From JAIPFM01 sp964494325 (GTDB taxonomy: Bacteria > Planctomycetota > Phycisphaerae > Sedimentisphaerales > Anaerobacaceae), in contig CAZBTJ010000004.1 in the NCBI GenBank assembly GCA_964494325.1, positions 1 to 64,000 of the forward strand: DNA of 64,000 nt, written 5' to 3'. The notes beneath the pieces are model-generated. The model saw only the letters and a program-made list of their open reading frames with translations, made no database searches and had not been told where the DNA came from. The translations under genes were made by a program, and so were the position numbers. Shown here piece by piece: positions 9,459 through 19,283 of the stretch. Each line of letters opens with the position of its first letter. The stretch's first letter is position 1.

Positions 9459-9872
9459 TTAGACTTCCCCGCTTATCTGAATAATGACGCGTCGCGTGCG
9501 TGGGCCGTCGAACTCGCAAAAGTAGACACCCTGCCAGGTGCCGAGCACGAGGTGACCGTCTTTAATCAGGATCTGTTCGCTAGGCCCAATAAGGGAACTT
9601 TTACAGTGTGAATCGGAATTGCCTTCGACGTGCCGATAGCCTGGGCGATCCTTGGGAAACAGTTCGTTGAATGTGAGTAATAAATCGTGTATCACGTCTG
9701 GATCTGCGTTTTCATTGATCGTGATGGCCCCTGTCGTATGGGGGCAGTACACAGTAACCTGGCCATCTGTGATGCCTTCATGGGCAATCAGTGTGACAAT
9801 CTTGTTCGTGATATCCACCATTTCGCTTCGTTTTTCAGTTCGAATTGATATGTCTTCCTGAACAATCTTCAT
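9459..9872 (-). CDS. yjbQ: YjbQ/UPF0047 family protein
   Basis: A protein of 137 residues, the normal length of the YjbQ/UPF0047 family. The signature is PHTTGAITINENADP near residues 44-59, with the conserved His residues and the later 'LGTWQGVYFCEFDGPR' ending. Escherichia coli YjbQ shows weak thiamine-phosphate synthase activity in genetic tests, but the physiological role is unsettled (established knowledge). An AGGGA site lies 8 bases before the ATG. It is the last gene of an apparent rsfS-argS-yjbQ series on the minus strand, with a 55-base gap after argS. Confidence 0.85.
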   Translation of the reverse strand: MKIVQEDISIRTEKRSEMVDITNKIVTLIAHEGITDGQVTVYCPHTTGAITINENADPDVIHDLLLTFNELFPKDRPGYRHVEGNSDSHCKSSLIGPSEQILIKDGHLVLGTWQGVYFCEFDGPRTRRVIIQISGEV

Positions 9873-9927
9873 CCGTTATTCCCTTCTGCCCCTGGCGGGG
9901 AAACTTTTCAAATCGATCCTATTCGGT

Positions 9928-11691
9928 CTACATCTGCTCAACCACTGAAATGCCCAGCAATTCACTTAATCCGTGCTTGATCGTCCTGGCTGTCAGATCG
10001 CACAACAGCAAACGCGTGGGCCGTTTATCAGGGTCCGCACTGAGTACCGGACAATTTGTATAATAGCTGCTAAACTTCTGAGCCAACTCGTACAGATACG
10101 TTGTGAGAAAATTGGGCCGATAGTCTGCAATGGCAAAGCCGATGGCTTCTCCATAACGTGCCAGGTGCTTGGCCAGATCAAGCTCACTGGCCTCGGTCAA
10201 CAGGAGCGTATCCAAAGCAGTCAGCTCGGCCTCCACATCAATGCCCTTGCCCTTGGCCTTACGTCCAATAGACTGGATTCGGGCGTAGGCATACTGCATA
10301 TAAGGAGCTGTATTGCCTTCCATGGCCAGCATTTTGTCGAAACTGAATACATAGTCACTGGTACGATTATTGGAATAATCCGCGTATTTCACGGCGCCGA
10401 CACCCACGGCCTGTGCAATCTTTGCCTTTTCCGTGTCAGACAGATCAGGATTTTTACCTTCAACCACAGACTGGGCACAACTGACTGCCTCATCCAGTAG
10501 ATCCTTGAGTTTAATGTTTTCGCCTGATCGAGTTTTGAGCGGCGAACCGTCTTCTCCCAGTACTGTGCCAAATGTGACATGGGCCAAATTGGTCGTCTCC
10601 TTGGCAAAGCCCGCAGCGCGAGCCGTGGCAAACAACATGTCAAAGTGGAGCTTCTGACGCGAATCAGTGACATAGACAATACGAGTTGCCTTTAAGTCAC
10701 GGACTCGATATCTGAGGGCTGCACAGTCCGTGGTGGCGTATAAAAAACCACCGTCAGACTTTTGAACAATAAAGGGCATAGGATTGCCCTCCTTGTTCTT
10801 GAATCCCTCAGGAAAGACGCACATGGCACCATCCGATGTCTCAGCCAGCCCTTTGTCTTTCAAAGCTTGAACTGCCGGCGTCAGAAGATCATTGTAAAAA
10901 CTTTCGCCACGCTCGTTCTCCTGGGTCAATCTGACACCCAATGTATCATACACGGGCTGATAGTGACGCCTGGATTCATCCACAATCTTTTGCCACACGC
11001 CTACAGACTGCTCATCACCGGCCTGCAGGGTAACCACGGCCTTGCGAGCGGTATCGGCAAATGCGGGGTCTTCGTCAAATCGGGCCTTGGCATCGCGATA
11101 AAACTGCTCCAAGTCCTCGATCTCGATGTCACCGCCCTGGCCTACGGTGGGGTTGTTTTCCAGGAGAAAGGCGATCAACATGCCAAACTGAGTACCCCAG
11201 TCACCAATATGGTTCTGACGAATCACACGGTGCCCCTGAAACTCAAGCAAACGACAGAGACTGTCGCCGATGATGGTGCTTCGCAGGTGCCCCACATGCA
11301 TTTGTTTGGCCACATTGGGACTGGAAAAATCCACAACCACGGTTTCACACGCCTCTGATTGATCAATGGCCAGACGAATCGAATCCTCGGCCATGGCCTT
11401 CAAACGCGTATTAAGAAAATCGGGTTTGAGTCTCAGATTGATAAATCCTGGCCCTGCGATTTCCGGGGTGTCGCACATGTCGGAAAGATCAAGCTGGACC
11501 ACCAGAGTCTCGGCCAGTTTGCGGGGATTGGTTTTCATTTTCTTGGCCAATCCCATCACACCGTTGGCCTGGTAATCCCCAAACTTGGGATCTGTCGTGG
11601 GTCTGACAATAGCAGCGTTTCCTGGCTGACCGCTCAAAGCAGTCATGGCGGCACTGATACGTACTTCAAGCAGCTGTAAAATTGTTTGCAT
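9928..11691 (-). CDS. argS: Arginyl-tRNA synthetase
   Basis: A class I aminoacyl-tRNA synthetase of 587 residues, the usual ArgS length, which charges tRNA-Arg in the cytoplasm. Order of domains: N-terminal Add-1-type domain (to about residue 115), catalytic Rossmann core with the HIGH-type motif HVGHLRSTIIGD, the 'TRSGENIKLKDLL' segment in place of a classical KMSKS (common in ArgS), and the C-terminal anticodon-binding helical domain ending in GISVVEQM. The start lies 8 bases after the stop of rsfS, so the two are probably co-transcribed. Confidence 0.95.
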   Translation of the reverse strand: MQTILQLLEVRISAAMTALSGQPGNAAIVRPTTDPKFGDYQANGVMGLAKKMKTNPRKLAETLVVQLDLSDMCDTPEIAGPGFINLRLKPDFLNTRLKAMAEDSIRLAIDQSEACETVVVDFSSPNVAKQMHVGHLRSTIIGDSLCRLLEFQGHRVIRQNHIGDWGTQFGMLIAFLLENNPTVGQGGDIEIEDLEQFYRDAKARFDEDPAFADTARKAVVTLQAGDEQSVGVWQKIVDESRRHYQPVYDTLGVRLTQENERGESFYNDLLTPAVQALKDKGLAETSDGAMCVFPEGFKNKEGNPMPFIVQKSDGGFLYATTDCAALRYRVRDLKATRIVYVTDSRQKLHFDMLFATARAAGFAKETTNLAHVTFGTVLGEDGSPLKTRSGENIKLKDLLDEAVSCAQSVVEGKNPDLSDTEKAKIAQAVGVGAVKYADYSNNRTSDYVFSFDKMLAMEGNTAPYMQYAYARIQSIGRKAKGKGIDVEAELTALDTLLLTEASELDLAKHLARYGEAIGFAIADYRPNFLTTYLYELAQKFSSYYTNCPVLSADPDKRPTRLLLCDLTARTIKHGLSELLGISVVEQM

Positions 11692-11699
11692 GGGTCAAT

Positions 11700-12095
11700 T
11701 CAGTCTTCTGAGTCCGGAGTTTCGGGTTCAATGTAAGGGAGGAGATCCAATTGCTGTGCATCCGGCCACAGATTTTCGAGGTCGTAATACGCTCTGGCTT
11801 CTTCATCAAACACATGAAAAACCACATCCACAAAATCAAGAAGTATCCATTTGGCTTGTTCGTATCCAGCACGGCCATATTTCTGAAATCCTTGCTCACG
11901 GGCTTCTTGACTCACTTCGTCGCAGACTGTACGCATCTGCCGGCTACTGGTGCCTGTGGCCACGACAAAGAAGTCTGTGGCTGGCGACATGCCCTGCAGG
12001 TCCAGAACCACCACATCTATGCAATGTGTTTCCTGTGCTATTTTTGCAGCCCCCAATGAAAATACTCTGGCTTGCTCATTCGGTTTCTTAGTCAA
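11700..12095 (-). CDS. rsfS: Ribosomal silencing factor RsfS
   Basis: RsfS (YbeB/Iojap family) binds ribosomal protein uL14 and blocks subunit joining when nutrients are scarce. The core motif is visible: 'DVVVLDLQGMSPATDFFVV', then 'TGTSSRQM' and 'ILLDFVDVVFHVF'. The frame opens at 12191, but the upstream part would translate the terminator of hppA. A TTG at 12095 has AAGGA 7 bases upstream and gives about 131 residues, close to the family length, so I choose it; a GTG at 12110 is the alternative. It precedes argS by 8 bases. Confidence 0.9.
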   Translation of the reverse strand: MTKKPNEQARVFSLGAAKIAQETHCIDVVVLDLQGMSPATDFFVVATGTSSRQMRTVCDEVSQEAREQGFQKYGRAGYEQAKWILLDFVDVVFHVFDEEARAYYDLENLWPDAQQLDLLPYIEPETPDSED

Positions 12096-12119
12096 TCGAC
12101 TATCCTTCACGTAAGTTTC

Positions 12120-12154
12120 AAAAAAAACGGGGCAGCCCCCAAGGGACCGCCCCG
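12120..12154 (-). terminator. Rho-independent terminator after hppA
   Basis: On the minus strand a GC-rich hairpin with outer stem CGGGGC/GCCCCG and an inner CCC/GGG is followed by a run of Ts. It lies 50-90 bases after the hppA stop and just before the rsfS start, so hppA ends here and rsfS needs its own promoter or read-through. Confidence 0.8.
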
Positions 12155-12208
12155 ATAGATTACACTGATTAACGAGTTTCGTCAACCTCATGCATTTTGG
12201 CAGATAGG

Positions 12209-14665
12209 TTAGTAAGTACCCATGCCCAAGGCTTCAGTGATCTGAGCCCCGTACTTCACAACCACGCCAGAGAATACCACACTGACCATGGTCATGAGCT
12301 TGATCAGGATGTTGAGGCTGGGACCGGAGGTATCCTTAAACGGATCACCCACAGTATCGCCAACTACACTGGCTTTATGGGCTTCAGAGCCCTTTCCGCC
12401 ATGAGCACCCTGCTCAATGAACTTCTTAGCATTATCCCAGGCACCACCGGCATTGTTCAAGGTGATGGCCAGTACAAAACCAGCAGCCAGGCCACCAGCC
12501 AGAAGGCCCATGACACCAGCCACACCCAAAATCAGGCCTGTGACAACCGGCACAACAATGGCCAGGCAGGACGGTATAATCATTTCCTTCTGTGCACCTG
12601 CAGTCGAAATCGAGACACAACGAGCATAGTCAGGCGTGCCTGTGCCTTCCATAATACCGGGGATTTCCTTGAACTGGCGGCGAACCTCGTTCACCATGGC
12701 CCCAGCAGCACGTCCCACAGCCTTCATGGTCATGGCACAGAATACAAAGGCCATCATACTACCAAGGAACAGACCGCAGATCAGCTTGGGATTCATGATG
12801 CTCATGTTGTAAGCATTGACAAAGTCCATGACACTGGCCGTGGTTACATTGAGGGCACCCTCTACGCCATCTCTGGCAGCAAAGAGCACATCACCCACAG
12901 CATACGTACCATCAGTAAGCTTCGTAACACCATCAGCCGCAAATGTGTCACCAGCTATAGCCAGCTTTTTGATCCAGATGCGGACTTCTTCGATATAGGC
13001 AGCGAGAAGTGCCATGGCTGTCAAGGCAGCAGACCCAATGGCAAAGCCCTTGCCTGTGGCAGCTGTTGTGTTACCCAGAGAGTCCAGAGCATCGGTTCTT
13101 TCACGTACTTCCTTGGGCAGACCGCACATCTCGGCATTACCGCCGGCATTGTCAGCAATGGGACCGTAGGCGTCTGTGGCCAGCGTGATACCCAATGTAG
13201 ACAGCATACCCACAGCCGCAAAACCAATACCATAGAGGCCCATGGAAAGATTCGTGAAACCGCCGGCAAAACCAAAGGCACAGAGAATACCCACCACAAT
13301 GGTGAGGACTGACCAGCCCGTGGAGAACATGCCAGTGGCCAAACCATCAATAATCGTGGTGGCAGCGCCCATGTTGGCTTGTTCTGCAATACCCTTGGTG
13401 GGTTTGAATTCAGCGGACGTGAAGTATTCCGTGATCTGACCAATCACCACACCAGCGACCAGACCAGACACTACTGAGCCAAAGATACCCCAGGTAATCA
13501 CGTGAGTACCGGCCAAAATGGCCATAGCGACCAGAATCAACACGGAACTGCCCAGTGTACCCACGAGCAAAGCCTTAAGAAGCTCCTTTTGAGTCGCTCC
13601 CTCTTTACATTTCACCAGGAAAATACCGGCAATGGACAGGGCAATGCCAATGCCCGCCACAATCATGGGGGCCAGCACATAGTTCATGCGTGCGGCAATC
13701 GTAATGCCGGGCAGAGCGGCACCCAGAGCTGCAGTAGCCAAAATCGAGCCACAGTAGCTTTCATACAGGTCAGCACCCATACCAGCGACATCACCCACAT
13801 TGTCACCGACATTGTCAGCGATCGTGGCAGGATTACGAGGATCGTCTTCAGGAATACCGGCTTCTACCTTACCAACCAGGTCAGCACCCACGTCAGCAGC
13901 CTTGGTGTAGATACCACCACCCACGCGTGCAAACAGGGCCTGGGTTGAAGCACCCATACCAAAGGTAATCATGGTCACGGTGATTTCAACCAGCTTCTCA
14001 TGTTGAGTCAAACCTTCATGCACCAGTTGAAAACCACCCATCTTAAATCCAGTGGTCAACCCTGTAAGAGGATCCAATACAAAGAAAATTTGGTCCAAAA
14101 GGTAATACCACAGGGCAATGTCCAGCAGGCCAAAACCGACCACGACCAGACCCATGACCGCACCAGAACGAAAAGCCACGGTCAAACCGCGGTTCAAACC
14201 TTCGCTACACCCCTGAGCCGTACGAGAAGAGGCGTTGGTGGCTGTTTTCATACCCAGGAATCCGCACAGACCACTGAAGAAACCGCCGGTCAGGAAGGCC
14301 ACCGGCACGAATGGATTCTGAACGCCCTTATAAGAAAGGAAGGCAAACAGGGCCAGGAGCACGAGAAACACGCCGCTCACAACCTTGTACTGTCTGAAGA
14401 GATACGCGTAAGCACCGTCTTTTACGTGCGTGGCGATCTCAATCATTTTTTCCGTACCTTCAGGGGCTGCCATCACCTTCTTATAGAAGTAGAAGGCAAA
14501 AAACAGTGCCACGATCGACATGATCGGGGCGATCCACCATAATAGCGGCGTACTTGGAACTATTGTAACAACTGCTTCAGGCCCAATCCCTTCTTGTGCC
14601 AGTGCAGCCGCACCAAACAGCAAGGTTGGTACTGAAAGTCCAACAATACTCTTAAGAACCTTCAC
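12209..14665 (-). CDS. hppA: Membrane-bound ion-translocating pyrophosphatase
   Basis: A protein of 818 residues with about 16 membrane segments, hydrolysing pyrophosphate to pump H+ or Na+ across the inner membrane. The substrate-binding loop is clear: 'GGGIYTKAADVGADLVGK' followed by 'PEDDPRNPATIADNVGDNVGD', and near the C-terminus 'GDTVGDPFKDTSGP'. The residue after GNTT in the GNTTAATGKGF motif is Ala, the mark of the K+-dependent subfamily (the K+-independent type has Lys). Pumped ion cannot be told from this alone. The start is GTG at 14665, preceded by AAAGGAG. Transcription ends at the hairpin before rsfS. Confidence 0.95.
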   Translation of the reverse strand: MKVLKSIVGLSVPTLLFGAAALAQEGIGPEAVVTIVPSTPLLWWIAPIMSIVALFFAFYFYKKVMAAPEGTEKMIEIATHVKDGAYAYLFRQYKVVSGVFLVLLALFAFLSYKGVQNPFVPVAFLTGGFFSGLCGFLGMKTATNASSRTAQGCSEGLNRGLTVAFRSGAVMGLVVVGFGLLDIALWYYLLDQIFFVLDPLTGLTTGFKMGGFQLVHEGLTQHEKLVEITVTMITFGMGASTQALFARVGGGIYTKAADVGADLVGKVEAGIPEDDPRNPATIADNVGDNVGDVAGMGADLYESYCGSILATAALGAALPGITIAARMNYVLAPMIVAGIGIALSIAGIFLVKCKEGATQKELLKALLVGTLGSSVLILVAMAILAGTHVITWGIFGSVVSGLVAGVVIGQITEYFTSAEFKPTKGIAEQANMGAATTIIDGLATGMFSTGWSVLTIVVGILCAFGFAGGFTNLSMGLYGIGFAAVGMLSTLGITLATDAYGPIADNAGGNAEMCGLPKEVRERTDALDSLGNTTAATGKGFAIGSAALTAMALLAAYIEEVRIWIKKLAIAGDTFAADGVTKLTDGTYAVGDVLFAARDGVEGALNVTTASVMDFVNAYNMSIMNPKLICGLFLGSMMAFVFCAMTMKAVGRAAGAMVNEVRRQFKEIPGIMEGTGTPDYARCVSISTAGAQKEMIIPSCLAIVVPVVTGLILGVAGVMGLLAGGLAAGFVLAITLNNAGGAWDNAKKFIEQGAHGGKGSEAHKASVVGDTVGDPFKDTSGPSLNILIKLMTMVSVVFSGVVVKYGAQITEALGMGTY

Positions 14666-14945
14666 TTTGTTTGCTCCTTTCGAATTACTGATTCAAATCC
14701 TGCGCACACAAACACAGGTAAATTCCGAGTAGTTTAACGGATAAATCCCGTTTTTCAACTGTTTTATGGGCTCTGCCTGAAAATTAAGCGAATCCCTTGA
14801 AGCAATACTCCCAAATATTCAGAACCGCGCCACCCCAAACCTCCCATTGCCCCATCACCCTTTCGCAGCAACACGAAAAGTCCCATAAAACAAAAAATCC
14901 TAGAACATCTCGACAAAACCCGATACCACTTTGCCAGAGCACATC

Positions 14946-14974
14946 TTGACTCAATTTGCCGGTTTTGCTAGAAT
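14946..14974 (+). promoter_or_regulatory. Sigma-70-type promoter for secreted PA14 protein
   Basis: TTGACT at 14946-14951, a 17-base spacer and TAGAAT at 14969-14974. The distance to the TTG start at 15036 is about 55 bases. The rest of the 370-base gap between hppA and this gene shows no gene; a weaker TTGAAA-16-TAAACT pair on the minus strand could serve hppA. Confidence 0.6.
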
Positions 14975-15035
14975 ACTGCCTTAGGAGTAACGGCACATCA
15001 ATGCTGGCTCCAATGCAGTGCAGGAGGTTGATCGT

Positions 15036-17591
15036 TTGAATCGACAGAGTGCCCGACAATCCAGAGTTTTTTTTGTCACAAGTTGGTTGTTACTGGTCTG
15101 CGCACTGGTACAGCAGGATCTGCTTGCGACTGAGTTGAAAGCAGAATCTCCCGTTCCAGCCAATGGTTTCGGCACAGCGGACCCTTCTTCTGTGCTGCTG
15201 CGATGGACCCCGGCACAGCAAGCCTCCGAACAACATCTGTACCTGAGCACTGGCGTTCCACCGACAGATGCCGATCGTATCACCACCTTATCAAGGACCA
15301 CCTCGTCCTATTTCAACAGTCTCGGCTTTGAATTAGGACAAACCTATTATTGGCGAATTGACATCACCGATTTTTCAGGGACCCTCCATAGTGGGTTCAC
15401 CTGGACCTTTACAACGCTGTCGTATCAAGCCGGCGTCCCCAATCCATCATCAAATACACAATGGGTCACACCGGGGAATGCCACCCTCTCATGGCAATCT
15501 GGCCTTCTGGCCGTATCTCACGACATCTTTTTTGGATCAAACGAAGAGTCTGTACGTGTGGGATTGTCTTCCGTATATCACGGCTTGATTGTGGGAACAG
15601 GACAACTTCAATTTCCCTTGCCCCCACTGGAAAAAGGCACCACATATTACTGGCGTATTGATGAACGCCAGAGTTCAGGCCTGATCACCCAAGGGGATAC
15701 CTGGCAGTTTACCACATTGGGCTCAGATGGCGGTATCCAGGGACGGTATTTTGACAATACGTACCTGGGTGAAATGCCAGTCTTGACACGTGTGGACGAC
15801 CATATCAACTTGAATTTCACGCAAGACAACCAACTTAATCGTGTGCTCTCATCGAATCAGTTCTCTGTGCGATGGACTGGCCAGATTTTTTTGCCCACAT
15901 CCCAAAACACGACCCTGTCAGTGATTGCCAATGATTGTGTGAGACTTTGGGTGGATGGACAGGTCGTTATGAATGACTGGATCCCACATCCCACACGTCA
16001 ACTCAGCGTCACGGTCCCTCCCAACCTGAACACGCCAACCCAGATTGTCCTTGAATATGCCCACATACAAGGTGATCCTCATATTCAACTACTCTGGTCT
16101 CATGGTCTCCAAACCCCGAAAATCATCCCAAACGGCCCTTTGCAACCCAACACACGAAGTCACTCTCCCACCCCTGGAAACGCCAACTCAGACATCAGTC
16201 AGTCGCCACGGCTATCATGGAACGCTGGAACAACAGTGATCACCCACAACCTCTACCTCGGGACAAACCGAATCTCCGTGAGATTGGCCACACCCCATGA
16301 TCCAGAATTTCTGGTACAGCAAAACACAGCATCCTACGACCTACCCCCTCTGGACCTGAACCAGACCTATTATTGGCGTGTGGATGACGTCAACAGTTTC
16401 AATCAACCCAATGTTGCCACAGGCCAGGTATGGCAGTTTACCACGTCAGATTACGTCACACTTGAAGATTTTGAGTCCTATGCCAATCTGCCTCCGCAAC
16501 GGATTTTTGTGGCCTGGCTTGATGGCTGGGGCTACTCCCAACCGTACCCTGCCCAACCCGGTAACAACACCGGTGCCACAGTGGGACACATGGATCGCCC
16601 CTATGCAGAACAGCGCATAGTCCATGCAGGCAAACAATCCATGCCTCTGGCCTATAATAACAGCGGCGCGTACCAAAACTCTGAAACCAAACACGGCTTT
16701 GCCTCGCCTTTGGACATGACATCTCAAAACAACCAGAGCCTGAACACCCTGTCACTGGCCTTTCACGGACAACCAGACGCCGTAGGCCAATTCTCCAGGC
16801 AACAGAATACATTCAATCTGACGGGATCTGGCACTGGTTTCTGGGAGGAAAACGATCGTTGCTATTTTGTATCTCAATCGGTATCCGGCAGTGCGACAAT
16901 TTCAGCCTGCGTTGATCACATTGAGACAATCCATGCCCTATCTCAGGCTGGCATCATGATCAGGCAAAGTCATGAATCCAATGCCCCGCAGACTTGTGTG
17001 GCCATCACTGCGGACGGCCGGCTGGTATGCCACTATCGAAGTAGCCTGGGCCAACCTGTCACCAGCCTCTACTCTGAGCCTGGCACAGTGACACTGCCAC
17101 ACTGGATAAAGCTCCAGAGAGAGGGGGCAATCCTATCCTTGTCCCATTCACAAAATGGTTTTTCGTGGTCGCCAGTCACCTTAGACAATCAACCTGCCAT
17201 GTCGCTCTCCGGATTTGCCTCGCTGGGCCTGATGCACTGTGTTTACGCGGACAACTACACACCAGGCACAGCCGTATTTTCGCAGGTTTCCAGCTCCAGC
17301 GTGGCACCCTTCACTACAGAATCAAGCCTGGGCATTCCTTTGAATGAGGCTGACGACCTGTATCTTGTGCTGGAAGACACTCAGGGTGAATCGCTGTTGA
17401 TCCCTCATCCCGACAATCCCCTGGCTGTCCTGCACTCCGATTGGAAAACCTGGAACATAGATCTATCCAGCTACCCCAACATCAATCTGAGAAGCATTCA
17501 AGCCATCAGTATTGGCATTGGCGGTCTTGATCAGCAAACGTCTGGCGGCCAGGGCCTACTCTTCATAGATGACATTGGCTTACATCCCTAG
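15036..17591 (+). CDS. Secreted multidomain protein with PA14 and YYWRID modules
   Basis: A secreted protein of about 851 residues. The frame opens with a GTG at 15018, but AGGAGG at 15022-15027 points to the TTG at 15036, which gives a normal signal peptide (RVFFVTSWLLLVCALV). Fibronectin-like beta modules ending in 'TYYWRID' or 'YYWRVD' occur near residues 105, 205 and 445. Between the second and third is a PA14 domain (about 230-380: 'GRYFDN', 'FSVRWTGQ', 'VRLWVDGQ', 'LEYAH'), a carbohydrate-binding fold in many glycosidases. The C-terminal half has a DUF1349/LamG-like sandwich ('SQAGIMIRQS'). No catalytic domain is recognised. Such proteins are common in Planctomycetota and are probably glycan-binding (inference). 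Confidence 0.8.
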   Translation: MNRQSARQSRVFFVTSWLLLVCALVQQDLLATELKAESPVPANGFGTADPSSVLLRWTPAQQASEQHLYLSTGVPPTDADRITTLSRTTSSYFNSLGFELGQTYYWRIDITDFSGTLHSGFTWTFTTLSYQAGVPNPSSNTQWVTPGNATLSWQSGLLAVSHDIFFGSNEESVRVGLSSVYHGLIVGTGQLQFPLPPLEKGTTYYWRIDERQSSGLITQGDTWQFTTLGSDGGIQGRYFDNTYLGEMPVLTRVDDHINLNFTQDNQLNRVLSSNQFSVRWTGQIFLPTSQNTTLSVIANDCVRLWVDGQVVMNDWIPHPTRQLSVTVPPNLNTPTQIVLEYAHIQGDPHIQLLWSHGLQTPKIIPNGPLQPNTRSHSPTPGNANSDISQSPRLSWNAGTTVITHNLYLGTNRISVRLATPHDPEFLVQQNTASYDLPPLDLNQTYYWRVDDVNSFNQPNVATGQVWQFTTSDYVTLEDFESYANLPPQRIFVAWLDGWGYSQPYPAQPGNNTGATVGHMDRPYAEQRIVHAGKQSMPLAYNNSGAYQNSETKHGFASPLDMTSQNNQSLNTLSLAFHGQPDAVGQFSRQQNTFNLTGSGTGFWEENDRCYFVSQSVSGSATISACVDHIETIHALSQAGIMIRQSHESNAPQTCVAITADGRLVCHYRSSLGQPVTSLYSEPGTVTLPHWIKLQREGAILSLSHSQNGFSWSPVTLDNQPAMSLSGFASLGLMHCVYADNYTPGTAVFSQVSSSSVAPFTTESSLGIPLNEADDLYLVLEDTQGESLLIPHPDNPLAVLHSDWKTWNIDLSSYPNINLRSIQAISIGIGGLDQQTSGGQGLLFIDDIGLHP

Positions 17592-17602
17592 CGAAAACCT
17601 CG

Positions 17603-17622
17603 TTTCAAAATCAGTTTTGAAA
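17603..17622 (+). other. Hairpin after the PA14 gene
   Basis: An 8-bp perfect stem (TTTCAAAA/TTTTGAAA) with a 4-base loop lies 12 bases after the stop codon at 17591. There is no T-run on either strand, so it is not a standard rho-independent terminator; it may protect the transcript end. Confidence 0.35.
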
Positions 17623-17652
17623 TAAGGTCCAGTATCGTGTAGACTATCCGGT

Positions 17653-18303
17653 ATGCAAGAAAAGACGTCTCATCTTGAGTGTGTGGATTGTGGACTCCAG
17701 CCCTATGCCGAGTGCCTGGCTCGGCAAAAAGACCTGGTGGAACAACGCCGCAACCATGCCATTCCGAACACGGTGCTGCTCGTGGAACACCCCACCGTGA
17801 TCACGTTGGGTGCCCGGCAGAGTGCCAACAAACTCCTGACCTCGGAACAAACACTCGAGGCCCAAGGCATTGATGTCGTGCCCATTCGCCGGGGTGGTGG
17901 CACCACAGCCCACAATCCCGGACAAATCGTGTTTTACCCGATTCTCGACCTTCGTGAACTAATCCTCGGCATCAATGACTATGTACGTATTCTGGAAAGC
18001 GTAGGTATTGACCTGCTCGCCACATTGGATGTGCTTGCTCAACGCAAGCAGGGCTTTCCTGGCCTGTGGGTCAGCCCCAAAAAAATCGCCTCCATTGGCG
18101 TACGTGTCACACGCCAGATTACGTTCCACGGCATGGCCATCAACATTCAAAATGACCTGGCCGTATTCAATCATTTTGTGCCCTGTGGCCTGGACGGTGT
18201 TGACATGACCTCAGCCACCCAGGAAACGGGCCAAACCTATGACATGTCAGTAGTCAAACAAACCCTGAAATCTCTGTTAGAAAAAGCCTTAGCACGCCCA
18301 TGA
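17653..18303 (+). CDS. lipB: Octanoyltransferase LipB
   Basis: Transfers octanoate from acyl carrier protein to lipoyl domains, the first step of lipoate synthesis. 216 residues, normal length. Signature motifs are present: 'RRGGGTTAHNPGQIVFYP' near residue 78, the catalytic Lys in 'KKIASIGV' with 'TFHGMAINI' near 140-160, and the catalytic Cys in 'PCGLDG' near 176. The stop overlaps the lipA start by ATGA, so the lipoate pair is translationally coupled. No strong ribosome binding site is visible before the ATG at 17653. Confidence 0.95.
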   Translation: MQEKTSHLECVDCGLQPYAECLARQKDLVEQRRNHAIPNTVLLVEHPTVITLGARQSANKLLTSEQTLEAQGIDVVPIRRGGGTTAHNPGQIVFYPILDLRELILGINDYVRILESVGIDLLATLDVLAQRKQGFPGLWVSPKKIASIGVRVTRQITFHGMAINIQNDLAVFNHFVPCGLDGVDMTSATQETGQTYDMSVVKQTLKSLLEKALARP

Positions 18304-19157
18304 CAAAAAAGACAAAACCCAGACTCCCCCACTGGCTTCGCAGGCCTCTGCCTGCGGGCCGAAATTACGACCTCACAGGAAACACGCTGGAAGACCTGTC
18401 CATCCAGACCATTTGCATACATGCCAACTGCCCCAATCGCGGCGAATGCTGGACACGTGGCACAGCCTCGGTCCTGATCCTGGGCAATGTGTGTACACGC
18501 AACTGTAGGTTCTGTTCAGTAGCCACCGGCAAGCCCTTGCCCCCTGATCCCACAGAACCCGAACGTCTCGGCAAGATGGTCGAACAGATGAAACTCAAGT
18601 ATCTCGTCATGACCAGTGTCAACCGCGATGACCTTGAGGACAGGGGGGCCAGTCATTTCAGAGACTGCATTCTGGGAGTGAGAAAGGCCTGCCCCCAAAC
18701 CAAATTTGAAATCTTGACCCCAGACTTCATGGGTTACGAACAACAGGCCCTGGAAATCCTCAAGCCGGCCCTGCCGTTTGTCTTTGCCCACAATGTAGAA
18801 ACCGTACCGTCCCTGTATCCCATGGCCAGACAAGGAGGCAACTACCAGGGCTCGCTCGCCCTGCTCGCCCAGGCCAAGGACGTCTTTGGGGCCATACAAA
18901 CTAAGTCCTCCCTCATGCTCGGTCTTGGAGAAACCGATGACCAGGTCATCCAGACACTCCGGGACCTGCGCCATGTTCAGTGCGATCGCCTCACCATTGG
19001 TCAGTATCTCAAGCCGGACAAACACGCCCTGGACGTGGTAGAATTCATCACACCGGAAAAATTCGAATGGTGGCAGAAGACCGCCCACGACCTGGGATTC
19101 CAATGGGTCATCTCAGAACCCTTTGCACGCAGTTCGTACTTTGCAGAGAGGGAATAA
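18300..19157 (+). CDS. lipA: Lipoyl synthase LipA
   Basis: A radical SAM enzyme that inserts two sulfurs into the octanoyl chain. 285 residues. The auxiliary-cluster motif C-x4-C-x5-C is seen as CIHANCPNRGEC, followed by the radical SAM CxxxCxxC in CTRNCRFC; the C-terminal RSSY supplies the Ser ligand of the auxiliary cluster. All key residues are intact. Start overlaps lipB by four bases. Confidence 0.96.
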   Translation: MTKKTKPRLPHWLRRPLPAGRNYDLTGNTLEDLSIQTICIHANCPNRGECWTRGTASVLILGNVCTRNCRFCSVATGKPLPPDPTEPERLGKMVEQMKLKYLVMTSVNRDDLEDRGASHFRDCILGVRKACPQTKFEILTPDFMGYEQQALEILKPALPFVFAHNVETVPSLYPMARQGGNYQGSLALLAQAKDVFGAIQTKSSLMLGLGETDDQVIQTLRDLRHVQCDRLTIGQYLKPDKHALDVVEFITPEKFEWWQKTAHDLGFQWVISEPFARSSYFAERE

Positions 19158-19213
19158 AGAAGGGAAGACCGCTGCGCTGCAAGAAGGTAGGAAGCTAGGA
19201 AACTAGGAAGATA

Positions 19214-19250
19214 AGAAGCTGAGAAGCTGAGAAGCTGAGAAGCTGAGAAG
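19214..19250 (+). repeat. Tandem AGAAGCTG polypurine repeat
   Basis: Four copies of the 8-mer AGAAGCTG in tandem, preceded from about 19175 by degenerate GAAGGTAGGAAGCTAGGAA-like units. The strand is almost all purine. Similar units occur at 32120-32160 and inside the giant gene near 51000-51080. Confidence 0.75.
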
Positions 19251-19283
19251 TTAAGCTGCCCGTTGATAGCTGAAAAGAAACAT

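Noticed and set aside
12197..14542. Long plus-strand frames (up to 371 codons) opposite hppA
   Set aside because: Thr/His/Gly-rich shadows of a highly conserved pyrophosphatase gene on the minus strand.
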